This document shows, in pieces, positions 7,172 to 16,256 of a DNA stretch of 64,000 bases. The translations under genes and the position numbers were made by a program. The notes under the pieces are model-generated. The model made no database searches and was not told the origin of the DNA. It saw only the letters and a list, made by a program, of their open reading frames with translations. Source of the DNA: RCIO01 sp965232405. Its GTDB lineage: Bacteria > Pseudomonadota > Alphaproteobacteria > Rhizobiales > Rhizobiaceae. The DNA is taken from the NCBI GenBank assembly GCA_965232405.1, contig OZ246966.1, forward strand, positions 1,426,001-1,490,000. The letters are read 5' to 3'. Positions within the stretch are counted from its first letter, which is position 1. Each line of letters begins with the position of its first letter.

Positions 7172-8710
7172 ATGGATATGCAGAGCGGCGTCGAACGGGA
7201 AGGCAAGGCGAACCTTTCTTCGACTGAGGGAACAAGCGGGGGAACCGGCGCATCAAAAGCCGGAGACGCAAACAAGAATTTTGAACGGGTAAAGGCGCAG
7301 CTCAAGGCGCGTCTCGGCGCGGAGGTCTATTCGAGCTGGTTCGGCCGCATGAAGCTAGCCGAGGCCTCCAAAGGCGTCGTGCGGCTTTCGGTGCCGACAG
7401 CCTTCCTGCGCTCGTGGATCAACGGTCACTATGTCGACCTCGTTGCCGAGCTCTGGCGCCAGGGCGATCCGGACCTCCTGAAGCTTGAGATCGTCGTGCG
7501 CAGCAGCGTGCGGCCCGGGCGGGCGCTCATAGACGAGAGCCAGCCACAGGCCGGCAGCGCGGCCGGCAAGGCGGCAATCGCTCCGCATGCGAAGGTCGCG
7601 ATCAACGGACGGACCGACAAACCGTCGCGCGGGCAGACCGGGGAGTCCACGCGCAGCAATGTGCTCGGCTCGCCACTCGACGGGCGCTACACCTTCCAGT
7701 CCTTCATCGAGGGTCCCTCGAACCGTGTGGCGCTGGCGGCGGCGCGGGCGATCGCGGAATCGGGATCGAACGCGGTGCGTTTCAATCCGCTGTTCCTGCA
7801 TGCATCCGTAGGCCTGGGTAAGACGCACCTGCTTCAGGCCATTGCCTCCGAGGCTTTGCGCAACAGGCCGCAGGCGCGGGTCGTCTATCTGACGGCGGAG
7901 TATTTCATGTGGCGGTTTGCAACAGCGATCCGCGACAACAATGCGCTGACGCTCAAGGAGCAGTTGCGCGACATCGACCTTCTCATCATCGACGACATGC
8001 AGTTTCTGCAGGGCAAATCGATCCAGAACGAGTTCTGCCACCTGATCAACATGCTGCTCGACAGCGCGCGTCAGGTCGTCGTCGCAGCCGACAGGCCGCC
8101 GGCAGAGCTTGAATCGCTGGAGCCACGCGTGCGCTCCCGCCTCAATGGCGGGGTGGCGCTGGAGATGACCTCGCCCGACTACGAGATGCGGCTTTCCATC
8201 CTTCAGCAGCGGCTGGCCGCGGCACAGGTGGAAGACAAGTCGCTCGACATACCGTCGGAAATACTGGAGCACATTGCGCGCTCCGTCACCGGCAGCGGGC
8301 GCGAGCTTGAGGGTGCGTTCAACCAGCTTCTGTTCCGACACTCCTTCGAACCACAGATCAGCATCGACCGCGTGGACGAGATCCTGGGTCACATCTGCCG
8401 CGCGGGCGAGCCGAAACGGGTGCGCATCGAGGACATCCAGCGTATCGTCGCGCGACACTACAACGTCTCGAAGACGGAACTTCTGTCCAACCGGCGCACG
8501 CGCACCATCGTCAAGCCAAGGCAGGTCGCGATGTATCTGTCGAAAGTGATGACGCCGCGGTCGCTGCCTGAAATCGGCCGGCGGTTTGGCGGCAGGGATC
8601 ATACAACAGTGCTTCACGCGGTCCGCAAGATCGAGGGGCTTTCGGGCGGCGACAATACGCTGGCGCAGGAGATTGAACTGCTCAAAAGGCTGATTGCCGA
8701 GCAGGCCTGA
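7172..8710 (+). CDS. dnaA: Chromosomal replication initiator DnaA
   Basis: 512 aa. The N-terminal interaction domain (about residues 30-110, with SSWFGRMKLAE) is followed by a variable linker, then the AAA+ domain with Walker A VGLGKTHLL, Walker B LLIIDDMQFL and a sensor region, and domain IV with the DNA-binding signature GRRFGGRDHTTVLHAVRKIE close to the C terminus. It opens the origin and also acts as a transcription factor. dnaN and recF follow on the same strand but are separated by a terminator and about 215 bp, so they are not simply one operon. Confidence 0.97.
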   Translation: MDMQSGVEREGKANLSSTEGTSGGTGASKAGDANKNFERVKAQLKARLGAEVYSSWFGRMKLAEASKGVVRLSVPTAFLRSWINGHYVDLVAELWRQGDPDLLKLEIVVRSSVRPGRALIDESQPQAGSAAGKAAIAPHAKVAINGRTDKPSRGQTGESTRSNVLGSPLDGRYTFQSFIEGPSNRVALAAARAIAESGSNAVRFNPLFLHASVGLGKTHLLQAIASEALRNRPQARVVYLTAEYFMWRFATAIRDNNALTLKEQLRDIDLLIIDDMQFLQGKSIQNEFCHLINMLLDSARQVVVAADRPPAELESLEPRVRSRLNGGVALEMTSPDYEMRLSILQQRLAAAQVEDKSLDIPSEILEHIARSVTGSGRELEGAFNQLLFRHSFEPQISIDRVDEILGHICRAGEPKRVRIEDIQRIVARHYNVSKTELLSNRRTRTIVKPRQVAMYLSKVMTPRSLPEIGRRFGGRDHTTVLHAVRKIEGLSGGDNTLAQEIELLKRLIAEQA

Positions 8711-8734
8711 GACACGACGGAGAGGGGATGCGGC

Positions 8735-8765
8735 AAGGCCGGGTGCCAGGCACCCGGCCTTTTCC
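8735..8765 (+). terminator. Intrinsic terminator of dnaA
   Basis: AAGGCCGGGTGCC (8735-8747) and GGCACCCGGCCTT (8749-8761) form a very strong hairpin ending in TTTT. It lies 25 bases after the dnaA stop and before dnaN. Confidence 0.85.
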
Positions 8766-8926
8766 CCAACTAGACACTTCAGGCAGCGCGTGAAAGGCCC
8801 ATCGGACTTGCCTTTCGCCCGGATTTCCTGTCAGTTTGGCTCGATTCTGGCCCATTCGCGGCTGTTCGGGATCAGGCAGGTTTTCTTCTGTAGCCAATCC
8901 CGCATTCCTGATGAGACCGCCCTGTC

Positions 8927-10045
8927 ATGCGTGTAATCCTCGAACGCTCGAACCTCCTCAAATCCCTCAACCACGTGCATCGCGTGGTGGAGCGGCGGAA
9001 CACGATTCCAATCCTGTCCAACGTGCTGCTCAATGCCGACGGCGCCAGCCTGGAGATGAAAGCGACCGACCTCGACCTCGAGGTCACCGAGGCGACGCCC
9101 GCCAATGTCGAACAGGCAGGCGCGACGACCGTACCGGCACATCTGCTCTACGATATCGTGCGCAAGCTGTCGGAAGGTGCGGAGGTGATGCTGAAGACCG
9201 ACGAGAGCGGAAGCTCCATGTCAGTCGTTTCGGGTCGCTCGAGTTTCAAGCTTCAGTGCCTGCCGCAATCCGATTTCCCGCAGCTCAGCGCCGGTTCGTT
9301 CAGCCATATCTTCCGGCTGGATTCTACGGCGCTCAGGGCGCTGATCGAAAACACCCAGTTCGCGATCTCGACCGAAGAAACGCGCTATTATCTGAACGGC
9401 ATATTCATGCACACGCATGACGAAGGCGGCACGCTGATGCTGCGCGCTGTTGCGACCGACGGGCACCGCCTCGCGCGGGCCGAGGTCGAGGCGCCGGCCG
9501 GTTCGGAAGGCATGCCGGGCATCATCATCCCGCGCAAGACCGTCAGCGAGCTGCAGAAGCTGGTCGACGATCCCGATGTCGCGGTCACCGTCGAACTGTC
9601 GGACACCAAGATCCGCTTCACCATCGGCTCGGTCGTGCTGACCTCGAAACTGATCGACGGCACCTTCCCCGACTATGAGCGGGTGATCCCGACCGGCAAT
9701 GACAAGAAGCTCATCATCGACCGGCAGACCTTCGCCAACGCCGTCGACCGCGTGTCGACCATTTCGTCGGAGCGTGGTCGCGCAGTGAAGATGTCGATTG
9801 CCGAGGGACAGGTTACGCTGGCCGTCAACAACCCCGATTCCGGCAGCGCGACGGAAGAACTCGCGGCGGACTATGGTTCCGACCCGATCGATATCGGCTT
9901 CAACGCCAAATATCTGCTCGATGTTGCAGCCCAGCTCAGCGGCAGCGAAGCCCGCTTCATGCTGGCAGATGCCGGCTCGCCGACGATCATTCAGGACACC
10001 GCCGACGAACGCACGCTCTATGTGCTGATGCCGATGCGGGTCTAG
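8927..10045 (+). CDS. dnaN: DNA polymerase III beta subunit (sliding clamp)
   Basis: 372 aa, standard clamp length. Begins MRVILERSNLLKSLNHVHRV and ends DERTLYVLMPMRV, the conserved beta-clamp C terminus. Three clamp domains of about 120 residues each are apparent. The dimer encircles DNA and tethers polymerase III, MutS and other partners. About 215 bp separates it from dnaA and includes the dnaA terminator, so a dnaN promoter lies somewhere in 8766-8926. recF starts 5 bp after the stop. Confidence 0.97.
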   Translation: MRVILERSNLLKSLNHVHRVVERRNTIPILSNVLLNADGASLEMKATDLDLEVTEATPANVEQAGATTVPAHLLYDIVRKLSEGAEVMLKTDESGSSMSVVSGRSSFKLQCLPQSDFPQLSAGSFSHIFRLDSTALRALIENTQFAISTEETRYYLNGIFMHTHDEGGTLMLRAVATDGHRLARAEVEAPAGSEGMPGIIIPRKTVSELQKLVDDPDVAVTVELSDTKIRFTIGSVVLTSKLIDGTFPDYERVIPTGNDKKLIIDRQTFANAVDRVSTISSERGRAVKMSIAEGQVTLAVNNPDSGSATEELAADYGSDPIDIGFNAKYLLDVAAQLSGSEARFMLADAGSPTIIQDTADERTLYVLMPMRV

Positions 10046-10050
10046 GGCGT

Positions 10051-11232
10051 GTGCCCGCCGAGCCCGAAGCCTCCGCCAGCACGGCGCCGCCACAGGTCCA
10101 CGTCACCCGTCTGGCGCTGAGCGATTTTCGCAACTACGCCCAGCTTTCGCTCGATCTGGCGCCGGGGGCGGTGGTGTTCACCGGCCAGAATGGTGCGGGC
10201 AAGACCAATCTTCTGGAAGCGATTTCGTTTCTGACGCCTGGCCGCGGACTGCGCCGGGCGCAACTTGCCGACGTTGCGCGCACCGGCTCGTCAAGCGGCT
10301 TCGCCGTTCATGCCTCGATAGACGGGCCGGCTGGCGACGCCGAGATCGGCACAGGAACCGCGGGCGCGAATGGCGAACCCGGCGAAGGCGGACGCAAGGT
10401 CCGCATCAACGGTGCGACCGCGCGCAGCGCCGATGCGATGCTGGAATGGCTGCGGGTGATCTGGCTCACGCCAGTGATGGACCAGCTCTTTACCGGTCCC
10501 GCCTCCGACCGCCGCCGGTTCCTCGATCGTCTCGTCATGACAGTCGACCCGGCTCACGGCCAACGCGCAATCGCGTACGAAAAGGCGATGCGCAACCGCA
10601 ATCGCCTGTTTGCAGACGATGTGCATGATGAGCGCTGGTTCGAGGCTATCGAAACACAGATGGCCGAGGCGGGCACCGCAATTGCGGCAGCGCGCGCCGA
10701 ACTGGTCAAGCTGATGTCGGCTATGGTCGAACGCCAACCCGATGACAGCCCGTTCCCCCGAGCGGCACTTTCGCTGTCAGGTGTACTGGAAGCAGAGATC
10801 GGCGAAAAGCCGGCCGTAGACGTTGAAGAAGGGTTCCGTACTACACTTGCGGTCGAGCGCCACCGGGACCGCGCCGCCGGGCGCACGCTTGCCGGGCCGC
10901 ATCGCACAGACCTTCTGGTGCGGCACGTGCCAAAGGATCAGGCGGCTGAACTGTGCTCCACCGGCGAGCAGAAGGCGCTTCTGGTCGGCATGGTATTGGC
11001 GCATGCGCAACTGGTGGGTGAGATCGCCGGTATGGCGCCCATCCTTTTGCTCGATGAAATTGCTGCGCATTTCGACGCCAATCGGCGCGCCGCCCTCTTT
11101 GACATCCTTGAACGCCTCAACTGCCAGTATTTCGCCACGGGCACCGAACCCGGCCTGTTTGAGTCACTGAGCGGGCGCGCGCAGTTTCTCACCGTCGATG
11201 CGGGCCACGTCTCGCCCACCGAAGGTGCATGA
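10051..11232 (+). CDS. recF: DNA replication/repair protein RecF
   Basis: 393 aa. An SMC-like ATPase that loads RecA at gaps. Walker A GQNGAGKTNLLEAI lies near residue 50, the ABC-type signature STGEQKALLVGMVLAHA in the C-terminal third, and Walker B PILLLDEIAAHFD after it. ALSDFRNY near residue 25 is the typical RecF opening. The start is the GTG at 10051, five bases after the dnaN stop; the N terminus carries about 18 extra Ala/Pro/Glu-rich residues compared with many RecFs, and no later in-frame ATG fits. Confidence 0.95.
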   Translation: MPAEPEASASTAPPQVHVTRLALSDFRNYAQLSLDLAPGAVVFTGQNGAGKTNLLEAISFLTPGRGLRRAQLADVARTGSSSGFAVHASIDGPAGDAEIGTGTAGANGEPGEGGRKVRINGATARSADAMLEWLRVIWLTPVMDQLFTGPASDRRRFLDRLVMTVDPAHGQRAIAYEKAMRNRNRLFADDVHDERWFEAIETQMAEAGTAIAAARAELVKLMSAMVERQPDDSPFPRAALSLSGVLEAEIGEKPAVDVEEGFRTTLAVERHRDRAAGRTLAGPHRTDLLVRHVPKDQAAELCSTGEQKALLVGMVLAHAQLVGEIAGMAPILLLDEIAAHFDANRRAALFDILERLNCQYFATGTEPGLFESLSGRAQFLTVDAGHVSPTEGA

Positions 11233-11265
11233 CAAGGTCCGCTCCCGGGATTAGGTTCCACCGTC

Positions 11266-12030
11266 ATGGATGACAGGGTCATACAACTCGACGCCACCGA
11301 ACTTGAGCGTTATGCGCGTCACATCGTGCTGCCGGAAATCGGCGGGCCGGGCCAGCAAAAGCTGAAACGCGCGCGTGTTCTGGTTATCGGTGCCGGCGGG
11401 CTCGGCGCGCCGCTGATTGCCTATCTCGCGGCTGCCGGCGTCGGCACGATCGGCATTGTCGATGACGACGTGGTCTCGCTCTCCAATCTGCAACGGCAGA
11501 TGATCCACGACACCGAGGCGGTTGGAACACACAAAACGACAAGCGCTGCAAATGCTGTCGCGCGCATCAACCCGCATGTCCGGGTCGAGGAACACAGGCT
11601 CAGGATCAGCGCCGACAATGCGGCGGACCTGGTCGCAGCCTACGATTTCGTGGCCGACGGGTCCGACAATTTCGATACACGCTACGCCATGGCGGATGCG
11701 TGCGAGGCTGCCAGCAAGCCGCTCGTCTCTGCAGCCGTCGGGCGCTTCGACGGAACGCTAACCGTTCTGAAGCCGTTCGAGAAGAATCCCGCGGGCAATC
11801 TCAATCCCGGCTATCGCGACCTGTTTCCCGAGCCGCCTCCGGCCGGAATGGTGCCATCCTGCGCGGAAGCCGGCGTTCTGGGGGCGCTCACCGGCGTCAT
11901 GGGCACCCTGCAGGCGATGGAGGTCATCAAGCTGGTCACCGGAATAGGCGATCCGCTGGTCGGTCGGCTCCTGATGTATGACGCGCTTGGCGCGCGGTTC
12001 GACACGGTCAGCTACAAACGCAGCAGCTGA
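11266..12030 (+). CDS. MoeB/ThiF/HesA-family E1-like adenylyltransferase
   Basis: 254 aa. ATP-binding Rossmann motif GAGGLGAPLIAYLAAAGVG, then DDDVVSLSNLQRQ and TLQAMEVIKLVTG are MoeB/ThiF hallmarks. Such enzymes adenylate the C-terminal Gly of MoaD or ThiS in molybdopterin or thiamine sulfur transfer. Both zinc-binding CxxC pairs of E. coli MoeB are missing: the region that should read CYRC reads GYRD, and the C terminus ends SYKRSS without Cys. SCAEAGVLGAL keeps a Cys near the usual active-site region. No moa or thi gene is adjacent, so the partner is unknown. Confidence 0.85.
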   Translation: MDDRVIQLDATELERYARHIVLPEIGGPGQQKLKRARVLVIGAGGLGAPLIAYLAAAGVGTIGIVDDDVVSLSNLQRQMIHDTEAVGTHKTTSAANAVARINPHVRVEEHRLRISADNAADLVAAYDFVADGSDNFDTRYAMADACEAASKPLVSAAVGRFDGTLTVLKPFEKNPAGNLNPGYRDLFPEPPPAGMVPSCAEAGVLGALTGVMGTLQAMEVIKLVTGIGDPLVGRLLMYDALGARFDTVSYKRSS

Positions 12031-12051
12031 GCAGAAGTCGCTCGTGCCGCA

Positions 12052-13053
12052 TCACCCACGCATGGGCAATACACGGTCAGGCGGCCGATGACCGTCGAAC
12101 AGCGTGCGGATGTTGATGATCACCTTCTCGCCCATATCGATGCGGCCCTCGATCGTGGCCGACCCCATGTGAGGCAGCAGAACAACCCTGCCCTTCGCCG
12201 CCAGCTTGACGAGCTTCGGATTGACGGCGGGTTCGTGCTCGAAGACATCGAGCCCTGCGCCAGCCAGCTTGCCTTCCTGGATCAGCCGCACCAGCGCGTC
12301 TTCGTCGACAATGTCGCCACGCGCGGTGTTGACCAGGTAGGACCGCGGCTGCATCAGCTCCAGCCGGCGCGCCGACAGGAGATGAAAGGTTGCCGGCGTC
12401 GACGGGCAATGAACAGAGATGATGTCCATGCGCGCCAGCATCTGGTCGAGGCTGTCCCAATAGGTGGCCTCGAGCTCGTCCTCCACAGACGGCATCACCC
12501 GGTTTCGGTTGTGATAGTGGATCGAAAGTCCGAAGGCCTTGGCGCGGCGGGCAACGGCAGTGCCGATGCGGCCCATGCCGACAATGCCAAGGCGCTTGCC
12601 CCAAATGCGATGCCCCAGCATCCATGTGGGCGACCATCCTGACCATTTGCCGCCATCCTGCAGCAGCGCCGCGCCTTCGGTCAGCCGGCGCGGGACGGCC
12701 AGCATCAGCGCCATTGTCATGTCGGCGGTGTCTTCGTTGAGCACGTTGGGCGTGTTGGTGACGGTAATGCCCTTTTGGGTCGCAGCGGCAATGTCGATAT
12801 TGTCGACGCCATTGCCGAAATTGGCGATCAGTTTGAGCTGCTCGCCGGCCTGCGAAATCAGTGCTGCGTCGATGCGGTCGGTAATCGTTGGCACCAGAAC
12901 GTCAGCCTCGCGCATCGCAGCAACCAGCTCGGGCTGCGACATCGGCTTGTCGTCCACGTTCAGCCGCGCTTCGAACAGCTCGCGCATACGCGTTTCGACC
13001 TGATCGGGCAGTTTGCGCGTGATGACGACAAGGGGCTTCTTTTTGCCTGGCAT
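12052..13053 (-). CDS. D-2-hydroxyacid dehydrogenase, glyoxylate/hydroxypyruvate reductase type
   Basis: 333 aa. NAD(P)-binding motif GIVGMGRIGTAVARR in the middle; catalytic Arg in NTARGDIVDEDAL, Glu in the following segment (DVFEHEP) and His in LLPHMGSATIEGR form the family triad. NFGNGVDNIDIAA is typical of the GyaR-like group that reduces glyoxylate or hydroxypyruvate. It stands alone and convergent to the E1-like gene. The glyoxylate-cycle enzyme malate synthase is in the window at 45-47 kb but far away. The substrate assignment is inferred from family resemblance. Confidence 0.88.
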   Translation of the reverse strand: MPGKKKPLVVITRKLPDQVETRMRELFEARLNVDDKPMSQPELVAAMREADVLVPTITDRIDAALISQAGEQLKLIANFGNGVDNIDIAAATQKGITVTNTPNVLNEDTADMTMALMLAVPRRLTEGAALLQDGGKWSGWSPTWMLGHRIWGKRLGIVGMGRIGTAVARRAKAFGLSIHYHNRNRVMPSVEDELEATYWDSLDQMLARMDIISVHCPSTPATFHLLSARRLELMQPRSYLVNTARGDIVDEDALVRLIQEGKLAGAGLDVFEHEPAVNPKLVKLAAKGRVVLLPHMGSATIEGRIDMGEKVIINIRTLFDGHRPPDRVLPMRG

Positions 13054-13217
13054 CGCTTCCTCAAATTGCGGGCCGTTGAGACCTCTTTAACCAGAACAGG
13101 CGACACTTCTCGGCGTTGCCGGCCTGCTTTTTGTCTACCAAGTCGGCCCGACGAAAACAAAGGAAAAGGGTTGGAGCGCGATACCGACCGCTCCCCTTTG
13201 ACAGTAACGGAATTTCG

Positions 13218-13781
13218 ATGCTTTCCCGTCTCGCGTTTTGCCTATCGACCGCCGCCATTCTCGTCTTGCAGCCAGCCGCTCTCCAGATCCCGGGCGGTGG
13301 CGTCGCACAAGCAGCCGCCTCGCAGTCCGGAACGGCTGTCGGTCCCAGCGGCCTGCCCTTGCCGAGATTTGTCAGCTTGAAGGCCAGCCGGGTCAATCTG
13401 CGGATCGGCCCCGGGCTCAACTACGCAATCGACTGGATGTACCTGAAATCGGGCCTGCCGATGGAGATCATCCAGGAATATGACAATTGGCGCCGGGTTC
13501 GCGATGCCGACGGCACGGAAGGCTGGATCAACCAGTCGTTGCTTTCGGGGAAACGCACCGCAATCGTTGCGCCTTGGCAGCGCGGCAAGCCGACAAACGT
13601 GACGCTTCGTGCAGATGCCGACGACAAGGCACGCATCGTCGCCGAACTGGAACCGGGTGTCGTGGGAACGATCGACAGCTGCAATGGCGAGTGGTGCCGG
13701 ATGGATTTCGGCCAGGCACGAGGCTGGCTCAAACAGTCGATTGTCTGGGGTGCCTATCCGGGCGAGGCTATCGCCGACTGA
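13218..13781 (+). CDS. Exported bacterial SH3-domain protein
   Basis: 187 aa. The start at 13218 (MLSRLAFCLSTAAILVL) gives a good signal peptide cut near VAQAAAS; the longer in-frame reading would bury it. Two bacterial SH3-like repeats follow: FVSLKASRVNLRIGPGLNYA (about residues 53-110) and a second in KPTNVTLRADADDKARIVAE with GEWCRMDFGQARGWLKQS (about 120-180). Such domains usually bind cell-wall or protein ligands in the periplasm. It is encoded tail to tail with irr; no function in iron control is implied by this position. Confidence 0.88.
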   Translation: MLSRLAFCLSTAAILVLQPAALQIPGGGVAQAAASQSGTAVGPSGLPLPRFVSLKASRVNLRIGPGLNYAIDWMYLKSGLPMEIIQEYDNWRRVRDADGTEGWINQSLLSGKRTAIVAPWQRGKPTNVTLRADADDKARIVAELEPGVVGTIDSCNGEWCRMDFGQARGWLKQSIVWGAYPGEAIAD

Positions 13782-13790
13782 CGGCCCGGC

Positions 13791-14231
13791 TCAGCGCCGC
13801 TTGCGCCGCAAGCGAACGATCACATCCACATTGGCTATCTCCATCCCTTCCGGCGGTTCGGGAAGGTTGTGGAGAGAGACGGCACCGGTGTCGATATCGA
13901 CCAGCTGGTTGTCGTCTTCGATGAAGAAGTGATGATGGTCCGAGGTGTTGGTGTCGAAATAGGTTCGCGCACCCTCGACCGCCAGAATCCGCAATAGCCC
14001 GGCATCGGTAAACTGGTGCAGGGCGTTGTAGACGGTGGCCAGCGAAACGGCGACGCCCGCAGTCTGGGCTTCCTCGTGCAGTTCCTCGGCGGAGAGATGC
14101 CGGTCGCCCTTGGCGAACAGCAGTTCAGCCAGCGCGATGCGCTGCCTGGTCGGCCGAAGTCCGGCCTCCCTTACCCGTTGCTCGATCTGCGTTTCGGTCG
14201 TCATTTCCACGGCCATCGACAGTGTCACCAT
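13791..14231 (-). CDS. irr: Iron response regulator Irr (Fur family)
   Basis: 146 aa. Fur-type winged helix (RPTRQRIALAELLFAKGDRH then VSLATVYNALHQFTDAGLLR) and the Irr marker DHHHFFIEDDNQLVDID with its HHH heme/metal-sensing motif. Irr represses or activates iron and heme genes in Rhizobiales according to heme status. Like other rhizobial Irr proteins it shows no N-terminal Cys-Pro heme-regulatory motif. Starts at 14231 or the Met codons at residues 6 and 10 are all possible. It is divergent from fabA, the usual rhizobial arrangement. Confidence 0.93.
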   Translation of the reverse strand: MVTLSMAVEMTTETQIEQRVREAGLRPTRQRIALAELLFAKGDRHLSAEELHEEAQTAGVAVSLATVYNALHQFTDAGLLRILAVEGARTYFDTNTSDHHHFFIEDDNQLVDIDTGAVSLHNLPEPPEGMEIANVDVIVRLRRKRR

Positions 14232-14460
14232 TCCCGTTTGCGCCCTGGCGGATACGTGCGGATTGCCGCATAAGCCGCCATATTGGGAGCCTAGGTACGA
14301 TTTCTATATATTTTGTGTGTCAGGCGCGATCAATAGCGGTGCGGCGAACTGCCCAATGCTGTTTGAAGACGCCAAAGCGGAGTTTCCAGCGGGCAAATGT
14401 CTGTGATAGGGAAATCCCGACAATAACGACTTCCGGACGGAAGCAGGCGGCGAGGACTCC

Positions 14461-14973
14461 ATGGCGGAACGCAAATCAAGCTACGGTTACGACGATCTTC
14501 TGGCATGTGCCAATGGAGACCTGTTCGGACCCGGCAACGCGCAGCTTCCCGCCCCGCCCATGCTCATGTTCGACCGCATTACCGAAATCACCGAAGAGGG
14601 CGGAGAGTTTGGCAAGGGCTGTGTACGTGCCGAACTCGAGATCAAGCCGGATCTTTGGTTCTTTCCCTGCCATTTCCCGGGCAATCCGGTGATGCCGGGA
14701 TGCCTTGGCCTCGATGCCATGTGGCAGATGACCGGCTTCTTCCTCGGCTGGCTCGGACTGCCCGGCAAGGGCATGGCGCTGTCGACGGGCGAGGTAAAGT
14801 TCAAAGGCATGGTCACGCCGAAGACCAAGCTGGTCGAATATGGCGTGGACTTCAAGCGCGTCATGCGCGGCCGACTGGTGCTCGGCATCGCCGACGGTTG
14901 GCTTAAGGCTGATGGCGAGGCCATATACAAGGCAACCGATCTGCGGGTCGGCCTTGCACAGCAGGAATCCTGA
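14461..14973 (+). CDS. fabA: 3-hydroxydecanoyl-ACP dehydratase/isomerase
   Basis: 170 aa. Contains WFFPCHFPGNPVMPGCLGLD, the FabA active-site segment whose His, together with an Asp further on (PGCLGLDAMWQMTGFF), performs dehydration and trans-2 to cis-3 isomerisation of decenoyl-ACP. This makes unsaturated fatty acids anaerobically. fabB and fabI follow, forming the standard fabA-fabB-fabI operon. GGACGGAAG and GGCGAGGACTCC upstream provide a ribosome site. The divergent irr-fabA spacer (14232-14460) must carry promoters for both; I see no clear Irr box. Confidence 0.96.
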   Translation: MAERKSSYGYDDLLACANGDLFGPGNAQLPAPPMLMFDRITEITEEGGEFGKGCVRAELEIKPDLWFFPCHFPGNPVMPGCLGLDAMWQMTGFFLGWLGLPGKGMALSTGEVKFKGMVTPKTKLVEYGVDFKRVMRGRLVLGIADGWLKADGEAIYKATDLRVGLAQQES

Positions 14974-15021
14974 TTTCAAACGCTTGAGGGCGGCTACAAT
15001 GCCCCGCCCAGGGAGAGCAAT

Positions 15022-16242
15022 ATGAGACGTGTCGTCGTAACCGGCCTCGGTGTCGTATCCTCGATCGGCAACAATGCCTCGGAGGTTACCGATTCACTGC
15101 GCAACGCAAAGTCGGGCATCACCTTCTCCGACGATTTTGCCGAGCACGGTTTCAAGTGCCAGGTGTGGGGCGCTCCTTCGCTCGATCCGACCGAACTGGT
15201 GGACCGGCGCGCCATGCGTTTTCTGTCCAAGGGCGGCGCGTGGAACCACGTCGCGATGGAGCAGGCGATTGCCGATGCCGGGCTCGAGGAAGGCGACATC
15301 ACCAATGAGCGCACCGGCATCGTGATGGGGTCTGGCGGCCCCTCGACGCGCACGATCGTGGAAGCCGCGGCGATCACGGAGAAAAACGGCAGCCCGAAAC
15401 GCATCGGACCGTTTGCGGTTCCCAAGGCGATGTCGTCGACAGCTTCGGCAACGCTTGCGACCTGGTTCAAGATCCACGGCGTCAACTATTCCATCTCTTC
15501 GGCCTGCTCCACCTCTGCGCATTGCGTCGGCAACGCAGCCGAACTGATCCAGTGGGGCAAACAGGACATGATGTTTGCCGGCGGTCACGAAGACCTCGAC
15601 TGGACGATGTCGAACCTGTTCGACGCGATGGGCGCCATGTCGTCGAAATACAACGACAAGCCATCAACGGCTTCGCGCGCCTATGACGCCAACCGTGACG
15701 GCTTCGTCATTGCCGGTGGTGCTGGCGTTCTGGTCCTGGAAGAGCTGGAACACGCCAAGGCACGCGGCGCCAAGATCTATTGCGAGATCGTCGGTTATGG
15801 CGCGACGTCGGACGGCTACGACATGGTCGCGCCCTCAGGCGAAGGCGCGGTTCGCTGCATGAAGCAGGCGCTGGCCACCGTCGACGGCGGCGTCGACTAC
15901 ATCAACACCCACGGCACCTCGACGCCGGTGGGCGACAGCCGCGAAGTCGGGGCAATCCGAGAGGTGTTCGGCAACGACATCCCGCATATCGCCTCAACCA
16001 AATCGCTTACCGGACACTGCCTGGGCGGCGCTGGCGTGCAGGAGGCGATCTACTCGATCCTGATGATGAAGGAAGGCTTCATCGGCGAAAGCGCTCACGT
16101 TGAAGAACTTGACCCGGAATTTGAGGGAATGCCGATTGTTCGCAAGCGCATCGACAACGCCCAGTTCGATACGGCACTTTCTAACTCGTTCGGGTTTGGC
16201 GGCACCAACGCCACGCTTGTCATGCGCCGCTACAACGGCTGA
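15022..16242 (+). CDS. fabB: Beta-ketoacyl-ACP synthase I
   Basis: 406 aa. Begins MRRVVVTGLGVVSSIGNNA. Active-site Cys in SISSACSTSAHCVGNA (about residue 163), and the two His of the Cys-His-His triad in NTHGTSTPVGD and STKSLTGHCLGGAGV, plus GFGGTNATLV at the C terminus. FabB elongates the cis-3-decenoyl-ACP made by FabA and is the classic partner of that enzyme. It sits 48 bp after fabA and 14 bp before fabI. Confidence 0.96.
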   Translation: MRRVVVTGLGVVSSIGNNASEVTDSLRNAKSGITFSDDFAEHGFKCQVWGAPSLDPTELVDRRAMRFLSKGGAWNHVAMEQAIADAGLEEGDITNERTGIVMGSGGPSTRTIVEAAAITEKNGSPKRIGPFAVPKAMSSTASATLATWFKIHGVNYSISSACSTSAHCVGNAAELIQWGKQDMMFAGGHEDLDWTMSNLFDAMGAMSSKYNDKPSTASRAYDANRDGFVIAGGAGVLVLEELEHAKARGAKIYCEIVGYGATSDGYDMVAPSGEGAVRCMKQALATVDGGVDYINTHGTSTPVGDSREVGAIREVFGNDIPHIASTKSLTGHCLGGAGVQEAIYSILMMKEGFIGESAHVEELDPEFEGMPIVRKRIDNAQFDTALSNSFGFGGTNATLVMRRYNG

Positions 16243-16256
16243 TCGGGGCGACATTC

